In this document: positions 1 through 7,918 of the stretch, piece after piece
Numbering within the stretch: the stretch's first letter is position 1
How the letters are laid out: every line of letters starts with the position of its first letter
Assembly (NCBI GenBank): GCA_022614795.1
Contig: JAKEHX010000303.1
Span: 1 to 17,719 of the forward strand
Reading direction: 5' to 3'
Length of the DNA: 17,719 nt
Source: Planctomycetaceae bacterium
Lineage (GTDB): Bacteria > Planctomycetota > Planctomycetia > Pirellulales > Pirellulaceae
The notes under the pieces: model-generated
Database searches by the model: none
The model's input: only the letters and a program-made list of their open reading frames with translations
Told to the model about the DNA's origin: nothing
Made by a program: the position numbers and the translations under genes

Positions 1-23
1 GTCCGCTACTCCATCACGGTGCC

Positions 24-3000
24 ATGTCTCGCCAGGTTCTCTTGCCACCCGATAACGGCACGCTCGCCGATGGCACTCGCGTCGGCGGCTGGTGGCACGA
101 TGACGAGTCCGAAGCGGGGCGGATTGTCTGCGATCTATGTCCGCGCGACTGTCATCTGCGCCCCGGCGACCGGGGCTTCTGCTTCGTGCGCGAGAACCGC
201 GACGGACGGATGGTCCTTTCGACGTATGGCCGCTCGACTGGGTTCTGCATCGACCCGATCGAGAAAAAACCGCTCAACCATTTCTACCCGGGGACGAGCG
301 TCCTGTCGTTCGGCACGGCCGGCTGCAACCTGGGCTGCAAGTTCTGCCAGAATTGGTCGATCAGCAAGTCGCGCGAGATCGAGCAACTCAGCGAAGACGC
401 GTCGCCCGAGGCGATCGCCACTGCGGCCCTCAAACTTGGCTGCAAGAGCGTGGCGTTCACCTACAACGATCCGGTTGTCTGGGCCGAATACGCGATCGAC
501 GCCGCTCGCGCCTGCCGCGCGGCGGGGGTCAAAACCGTCGCGGTCACCGCCGGCTACATCACGCCTGCCGCCCGCCCCGCGTTCTATGAACACATGGATG
601 CGGCCAACGTCGATCTCAAGGGCTTCACCGAGAAATTCTATCGCCACTTGACGCTGTCGCATCTGGAGCCGGTCAAAGAAACGCTTCAGTGGCTGGTCCA
701 CGAGTCGCCGGTCTGGACGGAAATCACCAACCTGATCATTCCGCGCGAGAACGACTCGCCCGACGAGCTGAAGTCGATGTGCGACTGGATTCTCGCGGCC
801 CTGGGACCGAATGTCCCCGTGCACTTCACGGCTTTTCATCCCGATTTCCGGCTGATGGACCGCGAGCGGACGCCAGCCGAAACCTTGCTGGCTGCCCACG
901 ATATCGCCACGCGGGCCGGACTGAACTATGTTTACGTGGGGAACATCCAGGCCCGCTCGCAGCAGACCACTCATTGCCCGGGCTGCCGCCGTCCGCTTGT
1001 CGAACGCGAAGGCTACAACCTGCGGCACTATGCATTGGACGGCAGCCGCTGCCGGCATTGCGGCACGGCGATCCACGGACATTGGGGCGGCGGGCCCGGC
1101 AATTGGGGAAGTCGCCGCCAGCCGGTGCGGATCAGCCAGTATCAGGTACGCCCGGCGCGGGAATATGCGATATCGCCAGGCCCCGCGGCCGTCCCCACTG
1201 TAACGACGAAAAGTGTCATGACCATCCAGCCGCCGCCGGTCGCACTGACCATCGAGTCGCTCACTGCCGAGCACGAGCGGTCGATCCTGCGGGCGGCTTG
1301 TCGGCTTTTGGCGGCCGCGGTTTCCGGCAGCGACACCGAGCCGCGTGCGGATGAGCTGCCTGAGATCGCCGATCTGCCGGTGCTGGGCGTCTTTGTCAGT
1401 TTGAAGCGTGCCGGCAAGCTGCGGAGCTGCTGCGGATTTTTGGGGCAGAACGTGCCGCTGGCCAAAGCCCTGGCGAGTGCTGCTCGGCGGACGGCCTGCG
1501 AGGACCATCGCTTTCCGCCGATCGCGGCCCGCGAATTGGCACAGCTGGACGTGGAGGTCTGGCTGCTGCACAACCTGGAGCCAATTTCTGCCAAAGGGGA
1601 GGACCGCCGCGCCGCCGTGAAAATCGGCCGCCACGGCCTTCAGATCGCGCACGGCAACCAGCGCGGGCTGCTCCTGCCCGGAGTCGCGGTCGAGAACGGC
1701 TTTGACGCCGAGACGTTCTTGCAACACGTGTCGCTGAAGGCGGAGCTGCCCGCCTCAGCCTGGCGGGAAGATGCCGCGTCGCTGGCCACGTTCGAAGGCC
1801 GCGCCATTGCCGGCTCCGTCGGCCAATTGCTCGACCAGCCGCCGGCAGGCCCCGCGTTTTCATTTACCGAGCGCGACCTGGCGGCGCTGGCCGAGTTTTG
1901 CCATCGCAACCTGCTGGCGCTCTTGGCCGGCGCCACGCCAAACTATTTTGCGATGGGGCTGGCCGACGGCAATGTCCACGGGGCCATCGTCAGCCTGGTG
2001 GACGCCGCCGGGAACGAATTCCTCCAGGCCAACCGCCTCTCGATCCGCAGCAGCTTGCCGCTGCAATCGACGCTCTTCGGCCTGACCGAAAACCTCGCCC
2101 AGATGCTCCAGCGAATGCGGCTCTCGTCCGACCGGTTCCTCGAGATCAAATTGCTGCTGACGATTCTGCGCGAGCCAGCCATGCACGGAACCGCGGCCGA
2201 GCCTGACCTGCGGGGCTTCGACCCGGCGCGGCACATGCTGCTGGCCATGGAGCGGGGCAAGACGGCGGGACTTTTTGACCCTGCCCAGAACGCCGAAAAG
2301 TTGGTGGCCCAAGTGGCTCGCGCCGCTCAGGCGGGCGCACTCGAAACGACCCAGCTGTTCTCGTTGCCGGCGCTCGCCCAGATGCCGCAGGTCAAGGTCG
2401 TGCATGTGCCGCGGCCGACGAGCGGACCGGCCGTGCGGCCGGCCGGCGTTGCAGGCAGGTTTTATCCGGCAGATCCCGAGGAATTGGCCCGGCTCGTCGA
2501 TCGATGCATGCCCAGCGGCCCGGTCGAGCAGCGCCCCTGGCCGGCACTGATGGTGCCGCATGCGGGGCTGATTTATTCCGGCCGAATTGCCGCCGACACC
2601 CTGCGGCGCGCGCAGATTCCGAGTACGGTGATTGTCATCGGCCCCAAGCACACGCCGCAGGGGGTCGAGTGGGCGATCGCTCCGCACCAGACGTGGTCGA
2701 TTCCCGGCGCCACGCTCGCCGCCGATCCGCAGCTCGCCCACCGGTTGGTCGAGGCCATTCCCGGCCTGGCGCTCGATGCCGTCGCCCACGCGCAGGAACA
2801 CGCGGTCGAAGTCGAGCTTCCCTTTCTGGCACGCCTGGCGCCGCAAGCGAAGGTCGTGGGGATCGCGCTGGGCGGCAGCGACCTGCCTCGCTGCCGGCAG
2901 TTTGCCGCGGGGCTGGCTCAAGTGGTGCGCTCGCTCCCCGAGCGGCCGCTATTGGTGATCTCCAGCGACATGAACCACTTTGCCAGCGATGCCGAAAACC

Positions 3001-3239
3001 GCCGCCTCGATGAGATCGCCCTGGCGGCGATGGAGTCGTGCGATCCCGAGCAGCTCTATGGCACCGTCAAGCGGCACCACATCAGCATGTGTGGCGTCGT
3101 GCCGGCGGTGATCGTCATGGAGACGCTGCGGCTTTTGGGGCAGCTCGAGCGCGTCGAGCGCGTGGCCTATGCCACCAGCGCCGACGTCAGCGGTGACAAA
3201 AGCCGCGTGGTGGGCTATGCGGGGATGCTGCTCGGCTAA
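24..3239 (+). CDS. AmmeMemoRadiSam triple fusion: radical SAM enzyme + AMMECR1 + Memo
   Basis: This 1071-residue protein joins the three components usually called AmmeMemoRadiSam radical SAM enzyme, protein A (AMMECR1) and protein B (Memo). Residues 1 to about 375 are the radical SAM part: an N-terminal Cys cluster (C36, C39, C43), the CxxxCxxC 4Fe-4S/SAM motif at C101, C105 and C108, and a zinc-ribbon-like tail with CxxC pairs at 318/321 and 343/346. Residues about 405-600 are AMMECR1, with LRSCCG at 466-471 (usual form LRGCIG) and the GLLLP..A motif at 548. Residues about 610-800 match nothing I recognise. Residues 804-1071 are Memo, with H846, HAQEH at 922-926, SSDMNH at 980-985 and C1023, the Memo metal/active-site positions. 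Substrate and reaction are unknown for the whole family; a role in modifying a biomolecule is presumed. The ATG at 24 lies just ahead of the conserved Cys region; no strong ribosome site is visible. Confidence 0.93.
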   Translation: MSRQVLLPPDNGTLADGTRVGGWWHDDESEAGRIVCDLCPRDCHLRPGDRGFCFVRENRDGRMVLSTYGRSTGFCIDPIEKKPLNHFYPGTSVLSFGTAGCNLGCKFCQNWSISKSREIEQLSEDASPEAIATAALKLGCKSVAFTYNDPVVWAEYAIDAARACRAAGVKTVAVTAGYITPAARPAFYEHMDAANVDLKGFTEKFYRHLTLSHLEPVKETLQWLVHESPVWTEITNLIIPRENDSPDELKSMCDWILAALGPNVPVHFTAFHPDFRLMDRERTPAETLLAAHDIATRAGLNYVYVGNIQARSQQTTHCPGCRRPLVEREGYNLRHYALDGSRCRHCGTAIHGHWGGGPGNWGSRRQPVRISQYQVRPAREYAISPGPAAVPTVTTKSVMTIQPPPVALTIESLTAEHERSILRAACRLLAAAVSGSDTEPRADELPEIADLPVLGVFVSLKRAGKLRSCCGFLGQNVPLAKALASAARRTACEDHRFPPIAARELAQLDVEVWLLHNLEPISAKGEDRRAAVKIGRHGLQIAHGNQRGLLLPGVAVENGFDAETFLQHVSLKAELPASAWREDAASLATFEGRAIAGSVGQLLDQPPAGPAFSFTERDLAALAEFCHRNLLALLAGATPNYFAMGLADGNVHGAIVSLVDAAGNEFLQANRLSIRSSLPLQSTLFGLTENLAQMLQRMRLSSDRFLEIKLLLTILREPAMHGTAAEPDLRGFDPARHMLLAMERGKTAGLFDPAQNAEKLVAQVARAAQAGALETTQLFSLPALAQMPQVKVVHVPRPTSGPAVRPAGVAGRFYPADPEELARLVDRCMPSGPVEQRPWPALMVPHAGLIYSGRIAADTLRRAQIPSTVIVIGPKHTPQGVEWAIAPHQTWSIPGATLAADPQLAHRLVEAIPGLALDAVAHAQEHAVEVELPFLARLAPQAKVVGIALGGSDLPRCRQFAAGLAQVVRSLPERPLLVISSDMNHFASDAENRRLDEIALAAMESCDPEQLYGTVKRHHISMCGVVPAVIVMETLRLLGQLERVERVAYATSADVSGDKSRVVGYAGMLLG

Positions 3240-3240
3240 T

Positions 3241-3322
3241 GTAGGCCCAGACTCCGCCTGGGTCAGGGAAATGCAGTGATGGTCAATCAAGCTCCACCGC
3301 TGTCCCTCACGGCGTGAGGGAC
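3241..3322. repeat. Two hairpins between convergent genes, repeat-like and probable bidirectional terminator
   Basis: The short space between the stops of the plus-strand fusion gene and the minus-strand small protein holds two hairpins. The first pairs 3244-3250 with 3258-3264 around a 7-nt loop and contains one G-T pair. The second is perfect: GTCCCTCAC at 3302-3310 pairs with GTGAGGGAC at 3314-3322 around a 3-nt loop, directly abutting the minus-strand stop codon (3323-3325). There is no long T-run, so it is not a textbook intrinsic terminator. Position and symmetry suggest transcription end in both directions, or a dispersed palindromic element. Confidence 0.6.
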
Positions 3323-3583
3323 TTACGCCGCGGCTCGGACGCTGACCGCCATCGTGGGTTCGAGCACCTGGGCCAGCGTCCCGTCGGCCTGATAGACCTT
3401 GACTTGGTTCTCTTCGAGAAACCACACCGCCGTGGCCGCATCGGTCTCGAACCGCCGGCCGCAGTAGCAGCCGTCGCGGATCAAGATCGTCTCGCGCATC
3501 GGCTCCGGTTCGGCCTGGCCGAGCTCGGCAAATGCCTGAAAAACGAGTGAGCGAACCCTGTCAGTCACCGATGCATCGCGCAT
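3323..3583 (-). CDS. Small conserved-type hypothetical protein (86 aa)
   Basis: An 86-residue protein with an ATG start at 3583 and a TAA stop at 3323. The N-terminal third looks helical (an FQAFAEL segment). The rest is a run of beta-type segments around ILIRDGCYCGRRFE and AVWFLEENQVKVY, resembling short planctomycete proteins of unknown function that carry a YCGRRF-like segment. That resemblance is from memory and not verified by search. Two Cys separated by one residue (CYC) sit in the conserved-looking segment. There is no signal peptide or membrane segment. It is convergent with the fusion gene and divergent from the 63-residue protein; function is unknown. Codon use and the amphipathic pattern make it look real rather than a shadow. 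Confidence 0.72.
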   Translation of the reverse strand: MRDASVTDRVRSLVFQAFAELGQAEPEPMRETILIRDGCYCGRRFETDAATAVWFLEENQVKVYQADGTLAQVLEPTMAVSVRAAA

Positions 3584-3808
3584 CTACAATCCCGCTGCTC
3601 GTGGACGGTCCGGCTGGCAAGAGGCGTAAAAGGGGATCGGCAGGCAAGGTCGGAAATCATGCACTTGCCGCGCCGAGTCGCCACAGACCGCGCAGCTTGC
3701 CGCACTTTGCCAGGCGTTACAGCTTGCTTCCAGTGTCACACTGAGCCGCCGCTGGTCGATTCCATTACGAGCCGGAGACGTCAGTAATTCACAGTGCGGA
3801 GCATGCCA

Positions 3809-4000
3809 ATGTCCGACGAAATCGAAGTCAACATCCAGGACCTGTCGATCGACGAAATTCGCGAGCTGCTCTTGGAAGCAGGGGCCAACATCTCACACGA
3901 TCAGGCCGAACAGCTCGCCGCGTTCATTGCCAATGCCGGCGGCCTGGAAGCGGCCCTCGACGTGCTCCTGCAATTGGCCGAGCAGCGCGAGGATGCGTAG
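3809..4000 (+). CDS. Small acidic helical protein (63 aa), unknown function
   Basis: A 63-residue acidic protein consisting of about three amphipathic helices, with no Cys, membrane segment or signal peptide. The pattern LSIDEIRELLLEAG, then HDQAEQLAAFIANAGGLEAALDVL, resembles a small helical bundle of the UBA/CUE type; this is a fold impression only. The ATG at 3809 is preferred because GGAG at 3798-3801 stands 7 nt upstream. An in-frame GTG at 3794 and ATG at 3803 are alternatives that would add 5 or 2 residues. It is followed 76 nt later by the flavin-binding protein on the same strand. No function can be assigned. Confidence 0.62.
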   Translation: MSDEIEVNIQDLSIDEIRELLLEAGANISHDQAEQLAAFIANAGGLEAALDVLLQLAEQREDA

Positions 4001-4076
4001 CCAGTCGCCTTCCGTGGCCAACGCAGCTTAGGTCGACTGGCGTTAAGATATCGGTCATCCGCCCGAGCCACCGGCC

Positions 4077-4532
4077 ATGACCAAACCCACGCCAGAGCCG
4101 ATCGATCCCGCCCGCGTCCGCGAGCTGGCCCTGGCGGTTATCGCGGCCGATCGGTTTCCGCACTTGGCGACGATCGACGGCCACCAGCCGCGGCTGCGGC
4201 CAGTCTCGCCCGTGAAGACCGACGGGTTCACGATCTATGTCGCGAACCTGCGGATGTATCACAAGACGGCCGAGATTGCGGCCAACCCGCGGGTCGAGCT
4301 GTGCTACCTGGACGATGGACACAACCAGGTCCGCTTGAGCGGCGTGGCCGAGATCGTCACCGAGCGGCCGCTACTCGAAGAGATTTGGGCGGCCAATCCG
4401 CTCATGCGGCAATACCTCGGCAGCCTCGACAACCCCGCGCTGATCGTCTATCGCATCCGGCCGACCCAGGTGCGGTATATGCAAGAATGGTCGCTGGAGT
4501 ATTACGAGGTGCCCACGGCCAGTTCAGTGTGA
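4077..4532 (+). CDS. Pyridoxamine 5'-phosphate oxidase-like flavin-binding protein
   Basis: A 151-residue protein of the pyridoxamine-5'-phosphate-oxidase-like split-barrel superfamily, which binds FMN, F420 or haem-related cofactors. Its order of strands is the family's: FPHLATIDGHQPRLRPVSPV near the N-terminus, then FTIYVANLRMYHKTAEIAANPRVELCYL, then VRLSGVAEIV and a C-terminal VYRIRPTQVRYM strand. The K in MYHKTAEIAANP sits where these proteins usually hold cofactor phosphate. Length fits the short general-stress-protein-26-like group, not the longer true PdxH. No membrane segment is seen. It stands alone, converging on the metallopeptidase-like gene, so context does not indicate a substrate. 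The ATG at 4077 is the first in frame after a 76-nt gap. Confidence 0.82.
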   Translation: MTKPTPEPIDPARVRELALAVIAADRFPHLATIDGHQPRLRPVSPVKTDGFTIYVANLRMYHKTAEIAANPRVELCYLDDGHNQVRLSGVAEIVTERPLLEEIWAANPLMRQYLGSLDNPALIVYRIRPTQVRYMQEWSLEYYEVPTASSV

Positions 4533-4535
4533 GCT

Positions 4536-4556
4536 ACGGGTAATTGTCTTACCCGT
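4536..4556. terminator. Perfect hairpin between convergent stops
   Basis: ACGGGTAA at 4536-4543 pairs perfectly with TTACCCGT at 4549-4556 around a 5-nt loop. It lies 3 nt past the TGA of the flavin-binding protein gene and includes the TAA stop of the minus-strand metallopeptidase-like gene. Its placement fits a compact bidirectional terminator, although no long T-run follows. Confidence 0.6.
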
Positions 4557-5250
4557 GCCGACGCACGACATACTTCGCGGCGGCTTTCTGGGCCAGGTCC
4601 GCGCGGCGGCTCGCCTTATAGCCGTGCTCCACCGCGAACCACTCCGCATAGCGCTCGCGGTCGAGATAGCGGCTGTTACGGCTGTCGAGAATGTGCCCCA
4701 GCTCGTGAATCAGCACGTTGTTGAGATAGAAGTCGCGGAGGGCCGCCTCCGTCCAGACCAGCCGCCACTGGCCCCGAGCGTGTTCCCAGCGGGCGTCGTA
4801 CATCGCGGCTTCGATCTTCTGCTGCGGGCGCGGAGGCTTGCCGAACGATTCGACGAGCGACTCCTCGATCGGGTAGAGGTAGATCGTGCTCCCCCATTGC
4901 ATGCCGTAGCACGCCGCCCGCCGCTTCTTGCGGGTCATGGTGCTGAGCTGTACGACATCCAGGCCGGCGAGCATCCATTCCGGCAGCTGAGCCAGCCGGC
5001 CGCGGATGTCCTCCTCCGTGATGACGTGGCGATAGCCCTGGCCGGCGTTGCGGACGATCACGGCGTAGTCGCCTGTGCACCGCGCCTCGGCCGGTTCGTA
5101 CCACTCTTCCGGCGGCAGATAAGGGCCGCGGAGGGGCGCACTACCGATCCGCATCCGCTTGCCCATCGTCACCAGCCGGCGCGCGGAGCGAGCGGCGGCG
5201 TTCTTCGCTGGCGCTTGGCCCTTGAGCGGCAGATTGAGGCGACGCGACAT
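4549..5250 (-). CDS. Putative zinc metallopeptidase-like protein (HExxH)
   Basis: A protein of 233 residues from the ATG at 5250. An in-frame GTG at 5325 would add 25 residues and an internal ATG at 5166 would remove 28; none has a convincing ribosome site. The decisive motif is HELGH at residues 182-186, preceded by an NNVLI strand/helix, with a glutamate-containing segment (RYAEWFAVEHGY) about 20 residues downstream that could give the third zinc ligand. This arrangement fits a gluzincin/SprT-like minimal peptidase core, but the family is not identified. The N-terminal 30 residues are basic and low in structure, and no signal peptide is seen, so it is probably cytoplasmic. It lies downstream of the kinase gene on the same strand, with about 310 nt and a repeat between them, so co-transcription is unlikely. 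Confidence 0.72.
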   Translation of the reverse strand: MSRRLNLPLKGQAPAKNAAARSARRLVTMGKRMRIGSAPLRGPYLPPEEWYEPAEARCTGDYAVIVRNAGQGYRHVITEEDIRGRLAQLPEWMLAGLDVVQLSTMTRKKRRAACYGMQWGSTIYLYPIEESLVESFGKPPRPQQKIEAAMYDARWEHARGQWRLVWTEAALRDFYLNNVLIHELGHILDSRNSRYLDRERYAEWFAVEHGYKASRRADLAQKAAAKYVVRRHG

Positions 5251-5490
5251 CGGACGGCAATCGAAAACAGGGTGGATTGGAGGGCGCTTGAGGTCCAGCC
5301 AATAAGGCTGCACCTTTGGGCCCACACCTATCCTACGAAGGCCGCGTCACCGAATTCAAGCTGTACGCGCAAGACAATGGCAGACAACGACTTACGTCGA
5401 TTTTGCAGCCTGGACGCGGAAGGCCGGTGGGGGCATTTCCAGCAGTCTCTGCCGTCAAAATCGGAAGTCGGTCAAAGTTCCAATCGGAAT

Positions 5491-5514
5491 GTAGGACGGA
5501 CTTTCAATCCGTCC
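5491..5514. repeat. Short palindromic repeat, single-hairpin relative of the 16158 element
   Basis: GGACGGA at 5494-5500 pairs perfectly with TCCGTCC at 5508-5514 around a 7-nt loop, and GTA precedes it. The same GTAGGACGGA ... TCCGTCC words make up the double hairpin at 16158-16206, so these are two members of one dispersed family. Here it lies downstream of the kinase gene, in a noncoding stretch. A weaker 5-bp hairpin (5526-5530 with 5535-5539) lies between it and the kinase stop. Confidence 0.7.
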
Positions 5515-5566
5515 AAATTGAACGAGACTCAGCAGAGTCCCGGTTGTTTGCTTTCGCAGGCGCCCG

Positions 5567-7321
5567 TCAGCCCCAAAGCCGCGGTTGCAATCGAGCGTTC
5601 GGCTCGCATTGGCTCGTGTCCTGGACTCCCGGCGGGGCATTGCTTTCGCCCCCCTCTGGACCGAGTGAAATCAGGACGATGACAACGATAGTAACGATGA
5701 TAAACACGGCGGCAACAATACCACCGCCAATCCATAGCGCCCGCCAGCGGCCCTGAGGCTTTGCTGCGTCTAGCGCATGCGACGCCTCGCCGGTCCCCGA
5801 TGGGGATTTTTTCGCAGCCGCATTGACCTTGGTCACCGCCGCAGCGCTGACCGCGGTTGGAATCGCCGAGGTTTCGGTCACCGCCGGATTGGGGCCGGAC
5901 TTCGCAACGACCTCTGCGCCGCCCGATCTGGTTACAGCAGACATCGCCCCCGACGGTGCGGTTGCGGGCTTGGTGACTTTGGAGCTGCCCCCGGTATTGA
6001 TGACGATGGTCCCCGAACCGCTCTTTTTGTCCGAACCTGTCGGCAGATCGAGCGATTTGGCCACGGGAAGCGACTTGACCCGCTTGCTGTCGTCGGTCGT
6101 CTTGCCGCCCGGAGACGAATCCAGTCCCTTTTTAGTTTCAGTGCGGGCCTTGTCATGGACCGTGTCTTCGCTCCGATTGGGCAGGAGCTTTTTGCCGCTC
6201 CCCTTTTTTCGATCGGAGTCGCCGCCAACTTGCTGCGAACCGCCCGCAGACGACGGCCCGCCGCTGCCGCCGGGCTCGTATCGATAACCATGGGTGGCCA
6301 GCCATTTTTCCAAAGCGCCGGCGACGTCGAGCATGGTCGCGTACCGCTTTTCCGGCCGCTTTTGCATCATCTTCACGCAAATATCCGCGAGGTCGCGCGG
6401 GCACTCCGGCCGGTCCTTGCGGATGTCCTCGGGCATTTGTGTTTGATGCTTGGCGATCCGCTGGGCGAGCGTGCCGTCGTTGAACGGCGGATGGCCGGTC
6501 AGCAGGAAATAAAGCGTACAGCCCAAGCCGTAGATATCGGCCCGGTAATCGACGCGGTGGCTGTTCACCGCCTGCTCGGGCGCCAGGTAATCGGCCGTTC
6601 CGAGCACGTTTTCATTGTGGGCGACAGTCAGAGAGGCCTCTTCGCTGTCGGAAAACAGGGCCAGGCCCAGGTCGAGAATTTTGACGATCCCCTTGGGATC
6701 GACCAGCAGGTTCGCGGGCTTCACGTCGCGATGGATCAGGCAAGCGTCGTGGGCGTGGCTCAGCCCCTCGGCAGCCTGGGCGATGTAATTGCAGGCCAGT
6801 TCCAGCGGGAGCGGCCCCTCTTGCTTGACGATCGTATTGAGGTCCTTCCCTTCGATGTACTCCATCACGATGTAGTGTTGGTCGCCGTCGTTGTCGAGGT
6901 CGTAGGCCCGGACGATGTTCGGGTGATCGAGCGTGGCGGTCGCCACCGCCTCGCGGTGGAAGCGGTCGAGGTAGCTCGAATCTTTGACCTTCGTCTTCGG
7001 AAGCACCTTGATCGCCCGCTGCCGGTGCATGAGAGTGTGCTCGGCCAGATAGACGCTGCTCATGCCGCCGCTGCCGATGTGCTTGAGGAGCTTGTACCTC
7101 CCCAGGAAGTAGCCCCTGTGCTTGCGGTCCATCAGCTTCTCAACGTGCCACGACGTGAGCAGGCCGGCACTGATCAGGTGGTCGGCCGTCGTGTTGGCGT
7201 CGGGGAGCGCCCCGCGATGCTTCTCGCGCAGGATTGCGAGCTGTTTCGACAACGCGTCCTTATCGACGAGCTCGCTGCGCTCGACGTAGTCCAGGAACAT
7301 CTCGACGCTAAGTTGAGCCAT
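5567..7321 (-). CDS. Membrane-anchored serine/threonine protein kinase, planctomycete type
   Basis: A 584-residue Hanks-type kinase starting at the ATG at 7321. An upstream in-frame extension to 7435 lacks kinase-family character and was not used. Residues 1-75 are a helical segment (FLDYVERSELVD, LLTSWHVEKLM, HRGYFLGRYKLL) of the sort that precedes the kinase fold in many planctomycete kinases. The kinase domain spans about 76-342: glycine loop GSGGMSSV at 83-90, lysine of RAIKVL at 105, HRDVKPANLL from 197, DLG for DFG at 217-219, and APEQ at 247-250. All catalytic residues are present, so it should be active. Residues 345-525 are a low-complexity linker rich in K, S, G, T and A. One membrane helix lies at about 530-553, followed by only about 30 residues outside. 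No PASTA, WD40 or other sensor domain is present, so the input signal is unknown. Confidence 0.93.
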   Translation of the reverse strand: MAQLSVEMFLDYVERSELVDKDALSKQLAILREKHRGALPDANTTADHLISAGLLTSWHVEKLMDRKHRGYFLGRYKLLKHIGSGGMSSVYLAEHTLMHRQRAIKVLPKTKVKDSSYLDRFHREAVATATLDHPNIVRAYDLDNDGDQHYIVMEYIEGKDLNTIVKQEGPLPLELACNYIAQAAEGLSHAHDACLIHRDVKPANLLVDPKGIVKILDLGLALFSDSEEASLTVAHNENVLGTADYLAPEQAVNSHRVDYRADIYGLGCTLYFLLTGHPPFNDGTLAQRIAKHQTQMPEDIRKDRPECPRDLADICVKMMQKRPEKRYATMLDVAGALEKWLATHGYRYEPGGSGGPSSAGGSQQVGGDSDRKKGSGKKLLPNRSEDTVHDKARTETKKGLDSSPGGKTTDDSKRVKSLPVAKSLDLPTGSDKKSGSGTIVINTGGSSKVTKPATAPSGAMSAVTRSGGAEVVAKSGPNPAVTETSAIPTAVSAAAVTKVNAAAKKSPSGTGEASHALDAAKPQGRWRALWIGGGIVAAVFIIVTIVVIVLISLGPEGGESNAPPGVQDTSQCEPNARLQPRLWG

Positions 7322-7637
7322 GTCGGGCGGGCAGCCCGGGGCCGCCTCCGCTTCCACTGCGTACCTCAGCCTGCAACCCGTGGGCCGCAGGCGGGCATGG
7401 TTCCAGTCTCCTCCTCCGATGGCCGGACAAAACAATTGGTCGCTACCCCTGCGGCGACCGGATATGAGGACGCATCGGCCGCGGACGAGCGGGGTCGGAA
7501 AAAGGCTGGCGAACGAAAAAGATTACACCCCGCCCGAACGCCAGTAAAGCACTTCTTTCCCTATTCTACCAACCTTTGCGGCAATTCAAGCTCCACAAGG
7601 CCGGAAATCATTGCTTCCAGGGGCCGCCCCGCCGAAA
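7322..7637. other. Divergent intergenic region (kinase / glutaredoxin-like)
   Basis: About 316 nt separate the divergent starts of the kinase and the glutaredoxin-like gene. The stretch has no credible coding frame. Promoters for both directions are expected here, and the A-rich patch near 7498-7525 and the AT-richer 7550-7615 stand out from the GC-rich surroundings. No -35/-10 pair, operator or riboswitch could be defined with confidence. Confidence 0.4.
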
Positions 7638-7889
7638 ATGACTGCTGTCATGACCCAGCATACCGCCATCATTTACACCCGCACCGGTTGCCACCTGTGC
7701 GAAGAAGCCGAGCAGGTCCTCCTGCGCCACGGCCTGCGCCCGCAGCGGATCAACATCGATGCCAATATGACTCTCCGCCAGCGCTATCATCAGTGCGTCC
7801 CCGTCGTATGGATCGATGGCAAAGAGCGGTTTCGCGGGCGGGTCAACGAGGTTTTGCTCAGCCGGATTCTGGCGGAAAAGGGCCCATGA
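7638..7889 (+). CDS. Glutaredoxin-like thioredoxin-fold protein
   Basis: A small thioredoxin-fold protein, 83 residues from the ATG at 7638 or 79 from the ATG at 7650; a TTG at 7611 is also open but less likely. The motif YTRTGCHLCEEAE places the redox pair at C18 and C21 (numbered from 7638), after the first beta strand. VP at 54-55 is the conserved cis-proline position, and VVWIDGKERFRGRV forms the closing strands. This is the pattern of the glutaredoxin-like/DUF836 group, short single-domain dithiol proteins. A third Cys (C53) precedes the cis-proline, an uncommon place. It ends 29 nt before the DUF2064 gene on the same strand, so the two are probably co-transcribed. The electron donor and target are not evident. 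Confidence 0.85.
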   Translation: MTAVMTQHTAIIYTRTGCHLCEEAEQVLLRHGLRPQRINIDANMTLRQRYHQCVPVVWIDGKERFRGRVNEVLLSRILAEKGP

Positions 7890-7918
7890 CTACGAATTGA
7901 CGTGGCGGGGGTGTTCAG

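Noticed and set aside
135..1727. A 530-residue open frame on the minus strand opposite the radical SAM and AMMECR1 regions
   Set aside because: It is antisense to a gene with clear family motifs, is rich in Arg, Ala and Gly, and shows no domain; it is a GC-rich shadow frame.
5777..7900. A 707-residue open frame on the plus strand across the kinase gene
   Set aside because: It is the complement of the kinase with no recognisable domain, and it runs into the glutaredoxin-like gene in another frame.
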